This document shows positions 61,801 to 64,000 of a stretch of DNA of 64,000 bases, piece after piece; the stretch's first letter is position 1, and each line of letters opens with the position of its first letter. Source of the DNA: Methylovulum sp. (lineage in GTDB: Bacteria > Pseudomonadota > Gammaproteobacteria > Methylococcales > Methylomonadaceae); assembly GCF_028687615.1 (NCBI RefSeq), contig NZ_JAQTZU010000001.1, positions 186,001 through 250,000 on the forward strand, given 5' to 3'. Both the position numbers and the translations under genes were made by a program. The notes below the pieces were generated by a model. That model had not been told where the DNA came from and searched no databases. It saw nothing but the letters and a program-made list of their open reading frames with translations.

Positions 61801-64000
61801 CGGCGAAGGTCATTAAATTGACCAACACCGATGCAAAAGCTAACGGCATAGGCAACGGCACCGGCATCTTGTCGCTCAACGCCGACGAGATACAGTTGGA
61901 CAGCGGCAACTACGCCATCAACGGCTTTGGGCAAGTCAACCTGAACGCGGCAACCGCCATCAAAGGTTTGGGACAAATTCTCGATGCCACCACCGGACAA
62001 AGCTCGCTGACCGCCGCCGGAAACCTGGGCGTCGCCGCCGATTTGAACCTCAATGCCGGTCATTTCATCGGCGACATAGGCGCGACCACCCGCGTGGACG
62101 CCAGCGGACATCAAGTGACGATAACGTCCCCAGATGCCGGAAACCCATCGTGGACCAGCGGCTTGGGCGCAAGCTGGACTATCCAAGGCGATGCCATCAG
62201 CAGCACCGGACGTTTTGATCTGCCTTCCGGCCTACTCAAATTGACGGCCTTGAAAGGCGACCTTGCCTTAAACAACGGTTCCCGTATTGATGTTTCAGGC
62301 CGCAGCCTTCAATTTGCCGAGCTATTGACAGCCTCGCTAGCGGGCAGCGTGTCACTGTCGGCGGAGCTAGGCAATATCACGCTTGCTTCCGGTGCCGGCA
62401 TCAATCTGGCGGGGGCTATTTATAACCATCAACAAACCAGTGATGCAGGTGCATTGACCATCCACGTCCCTAAAGGCCAATTCAATTGGGACGGCGGCAT
62501 TACCGCATTGGCTAACGCCCAAGCCAATACGCTATTGAAGCAAGGCCAATTCAAACTAGATGCGGATAGTTTCGGCTCTGGCGGTTTTTCCACGCTCAAC
62601 AACAAACTGGCGGCGGCGGGTTTCACCGAAACAGTAAGCTTAGAACAGCACAGCGGCGATGTAACGATAGCCGCGACCGACACCGTCACCGCCCGCCAAT
62701 TTGAATTGCTCGCCGACCAGGGCAAGGTCACGCTAGCCGGAACCATCAACGCCAGCGGCAACAAAGCGGGTGAAGTGTCGATATACGGACGCAACGGCAT
62801 TACTGTGGGCGCATCCGGCAAAATCATCGCCACGGCAAGCACGGCGGGAGCCGATGGCGGCAGTGTCACGCTGGATACCGTCCACCGCGACGACACCGGC
62901 AGCGGCTTGCTGGATTTGTCACAAACGGGCGGCGTGATTGATGTGTCCGGTGGCAGGTTACAGGATTCTGAAGGTAGCGCGGGCGGTGCGGTGCATCTGC
63001 GTACCGGACGTGACGACGCGTTGCACACCGTCAATGCCACCGGCATCCATACCCGCATCACCGGGGCCGATGCCCAGCGCACGGCATTGGAAGCCACCCG
63101 CGTCTACGATGGGCAATCGGTCATCAAAACCGCCACTATCAACGCCTGGCAAAAAGACACCCGCCATTTTATGGATGCCGCGCCGATCTTGGCGAACTTT
63201 TCCGGTGCAACCATCAATTTATTGCCAGGGCTTGAAATTCGCGGCACCGACAAATTGACCTTGGCAAACTCATGGGATTTACTGGGCTGGCGTTATGCCG
63301 ATGCCCAAGGCGGCAAAACTTTGCCGGGCTTCCTGACGCTACGATCTGAAGGTGATTTGAACATCAACGCCACCTTGACCGACGCCTTCGCAACCGCGTT
63401 TATCCCCGGCCAATCATCGACCAAATTGCAAGATTTGCTGCAAGGCGGACGCTCGTGGAGTTATAACCTGATCGCTGGCGGCGATGTCAATCTGGCGAAT
63501 AGCTATCTTGCGCCCGACCCTTTCGGAACGGGCGAAAAAGTCAGTGCCCAGGTGATGGTCAGGACGGGTACGGGCAGCATCGGCATCAACGCAGGCGACG
63601 ATATTCAATTTGTCGGCAACCCCGGCGATGCCACCGCCTCCGCCGCCGTTTATACGATGGGCAGGCCCGCCGAATACACCCGTGGACAATTACTGGGCGG
63701 CGCGGTGCCGGGTGTTCCGGCAAAAGGGGCGGGCGAGAGCGATGCGGATTATCTGAACCGTCTGGATCCGGCACAAATGAATACGCTGCTGCGCTACGGC
63801 TATTTTGACGAAACCCGCTTAGGTTTGGTGTTTGCGATTGCCGAATACCCCACCCAAGGCGGTTCCATCAGCCTGAACGCAGGCGGCAATATCAGCGGCA
63901 TCAATACCGGGCAAGAAATCAGCGACTGGCTGGTGCGTAGCGGTGTCATCGACGAAAACAACCGCCCCACCGCCTGGGGCATCAATATCAGCGGCGACCG
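55845..64000 (+). CDS. Giant filamentous haemagglutinin-type adhesin (TpsA), runs off the window
   Basis: Open from ATG 55845 to the window end, at least 2718 codons, with the frame still intact in the last bases (ending ATC AGC GGC GAC CG). A long signal region (residues 1-46, with LVLAIRALIASGLAIGGGLP) precedes the TPS secretion domain, with WQSFNIDAGNSVRFDQPSS near 95 and NGQVYLVNQNGFVFGQNAQI near 131, as in FhaB and HMW adhesins. The rest is beta-helical, with recurring short units ending IDxSGG. It is exported by the upstream TpsB. Long minus-strand frames across it are shadows of its high-GC code. Confidence 0.95.
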   Translation, partial: MNKKTFFTTTDSDRGFQTKPLVLAIRALIASGLAIGGGLPPAYAELPVPSTPVTLSNTPVDIAAQGHAAAAVSGNAMTIKQTTDKASIDWQSFNIDAGNSVRFDQPSSTSVALNNIHQADASRIMGSLTANGQVYLVNQNGFVFGQNAQINVNSLVATTLGISETAFQKGLTKAFEDNGEAALQGNGEVYLKDKQGNLVHDQNGQKIKIQIFIEQGAKIKTNASGGRVIIAAPVVNNAGTIETPDGQTLLVAAKDKVYLQEAGGDSDIRGLLVEVGTGGVATNTGKILAERGNASLMGFAVNQQGKVSATTSVNLNGSVRLLAREGIQDPSGTGGKLLPKSTVRTTALDDGLGTKATVHLASGSVTSVDLDADKSATAIDAQAQNRSNIEISGHDVYLHNQSTVQAKSGNIGITAVDDPTDSSVKGNARIFLESGSVVDASGVKDVKVAMERNVLTVEFRKNELRDAPLQRDGVLYGKKVNVDIRDASVKYDADGKLVSATIPVADIKGAVERIARNIDERSTSGGTVSLKSSGDAITQSGSKIDFSGGSVAYQDGYIETTKLLADGRIYDISAADANRHYDSILGLVSDSHPKWGVTETWTIPGLGTRRFESAYIEGKAGGALTIAAYETSLNGTLDGSTIAGTLQRTSGQRAAGGSLAIDLNNGFLLSKQDVVFNKSENLINKGLDIGFNDALPRNADGSGDVAALNLDAGLFNRSGITHASIKTNGMVSLQKGVRLDLPVNGSLNLAATGFNIRGSIIAPSGDISLKPVTVGDTLLPTKITLGGSALIDVAGLWANDVLDSKQGNPLGAIASDGGTVTLVAEQADLRLEKGSRIDASGGAWLDNQSQITAGQGGSIQLTAATHDSGGEASTLILNGSLAAWSVNHGGSLQLSSNEVVIGAAKDAPVHDGASTTPLILAPDFFQQNGFADYSLTSTVYGLKVADKVQLKLQQKNLELRPSLSTQASGSHLQAFGTVVTLPKTERNPANLTLSFHELLAQNRKEALNIGKGVLIQTDAKGEVELNSDTSVFVDGAINTPGGNIAININTPTSGDKGFFASQGIWLSSSSRLLAKGVFKPELNDLGLKTGDVLSGGTIALNAKRGYIVTRSGSVIDVSGASENLDFQQPDPSGANFKTVSKTIASAGGTIRFNAGEGMLTDGSLKAAGGNGAAGGTLSVELDRGQRNKPLIKIPSGLFPDDVNDALPRTIIISDDRLASIPKGLAQGGGIASNKYSGRAFFKDSQINSAGFDSLLFKTDVLGANGKYAGSIQFKGDVHLAAARQIVLDTPTLQTQGGQVSLNTAYAVLGSSLSRIDTDLGDGKFSTTLTPAAKTGTGKFSVIAKGIDLIGGQSFNGFNKANLTSLGDVRTVGIRLRPDTKDYLGELKLAGNLTIKASQIYPATLTDYQISVGGKGNETVNILKNGDSPAPVYSADGKLTINAPNIIQQGVVKAPFGSLTFNADKKLTLAAGSLTSVSGNGLTIPFGQGSDGLNWLYPLDSTGSTNIVIDTPPEKRLALNGKNVDLKAGAKVDLSGGGDLYAYEFITGPGGSTDVLDANTSGYTQKFAVIPTLRNALTPYDPQEFSASGLNVGDSVYLGKGSNLAAGWYTLLPAHYALLPGAYLITPKAGTQDMLPGTAITDLAGATIVAGRYGVASAGTKNARWQGFAVESGTIARTYSQYTDYFANSFFTAKAASDGVIVSALPQDAGTLAITAQTGLSLGAKLLAAPAGKGRGGQVDISADHLAIVGRREDVTNGDSGIVRLLADDLNQLNAPSLLLGGVRNKTQNGQRVAVSSQSLSIAGDVLLQGEEILLAAKDELKLESGATVESTGKTGNDGTDLVVSNKGQNNSDGALLRVSASGQADVSRDKAVTGKTGTLIVEAGALLKSENSMLLDSTKDTVFDGSIAMQGGSLALKASKISLGGTPLGTSGLVLSATQFNLDELKLTSASDLDIYGGVAVNTGLLSIDAAQIKGFDNAGATASLTAKVIKLTNTDAKANGIGNGTGILSLNADEIQLDSGNYAINGFGQVNLNAATAIKGLGQILDATTGQSSLTAAGNLGVAADLNLNAGHFIGDIGATTRVDASGHQVTITSPDAGNPSWTSGLGASWTIQGDAISSTGRFDLPSGLLKLTALKGDLALNNGSRIDVSGRSLQFAELLTASLAGSVSLSAELGNITLASGAGINLAGAIYNHQQTSDAGALTIHVPKGQFNWDGGITALANAQANTLLKQGQFKLDADSFGSGGFSTLNNKLAAAGFTETVSLEQHSGDVTIAATDTVTARQFELLADQGKVTLAGTINASGNKAGEVSIYGRNGITVGASGKIIATASTAGADGGSVTLDTVHRDDTGSGLLDLSQTGGVIDVSGGRLQDSEGSAGGAVHLRTGRDDALHTVNATGIHTRITGADAQRTALEATRVYDGQSVIKTATINAWQKDTRHFMDAAPILANFSGATINLLPGLEIRGTDKLTLANSWDLLGWRYADAQGGKTLPGFLTLRSEGDLNINATLTDAFATAFIPGQSSTKLQDLLQGGRSWSYNLIAGGDVNLANSYLAPDPFGTGEKVSAQVMVRTGTGSIGINAGDDIQFVGNPGDATASAAVYTMGRPAEYTRGQLLGGAVPGVPAKGAGESDADYLNRLDPAQMNTLLRYGYFDETRLGLVFAIAEYPTQGGSISLNAGGNISGINTGQEISDWLVRSGVIDENNRPTAWGINISGD

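Overview
The window comes from a gammaproteobacterial (type I, Methylococcaceae-like) methanotroph. The decisive evidence is a complete soluble methane monooxygenase (sMMO) locus at 1.4-10.8 kb: mmoX, mmoY, mmoB, mmoZ, mmoD, mmoC, a small unnamed ORF, the GroEL-like mmoG and the sigma54 activator mmoR, all on the plus strand. MmoX is 527 residues and every di-iron ligand falls at its textbook position. A sigma54 promoter lies 156 bases before mmoX. The leader between them carries four phased 10-bp repeats, and a strong intrinsic terminator splits the operon between mmoZ and mmoD.

10.8-30 kb is mostly ordinary chromosome: an outer-membrane protein, a TIGR01777 epimerase, ferredoxin FdxA, a TPR protein, a large RTX-type calcium-binding protein, trpS, a phosphomannomutase, a YdjM-like protein, a NarX/NarL-type two-component pair, a Bax-inhibitor-1 protein, a DUF1415 protein and an Fnr. 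Embedded here are a probable structured RNA or leader at 13.7-13.9 kb, directly followed by a membrane-protein frame broken by two in-frame TGA codons, and a TIGR02450 gene broken by an 11-bp tandem duplication.

30-41.9 kb is an accessory, decaying region. It holds an IS110 fragment, an orphan HicB, a 122-bp integron attC-like site followed by a DUF4239-type gene, a PIN toxin with its AbrB-type antitoxin, a membrane gene split by a 136-bp MITE with an 8-bp target duplication, a frameshifted JAB metalloprotease, a glutaminase-STAS-cNMP-binding fusion facing a truncated nucleotide cyclase, a frameshifted zinc metalloprotease, and a GC-rich hydrolase pseudogene joined in frame to an antitoxin. 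Three copies of a ~270-bp element carrying the tail of a REP-associated (Y1) transposase sit among these and mark several truncation points.

41.9-64 kb encodes cell-envelope functions. A TonB-ExbD-ExbB operon has a DUF2341/LamG ectodomain fused to ExbB. A minus-strand ArsR, exported ArsC-like phosphatase and DsbD-like set looks like a periplasmic thiol-redox module. A ModE regulator sits next to a di-haem MauG-like protein and an exported molybdopterin-fold protein. The window ends with a PstS-like exported protein, a TpsB transporter and a giant TpsA adhesin (at least 2718 codons) that runs off the end. No tRNA, rRNA or CRISPR array was seen.
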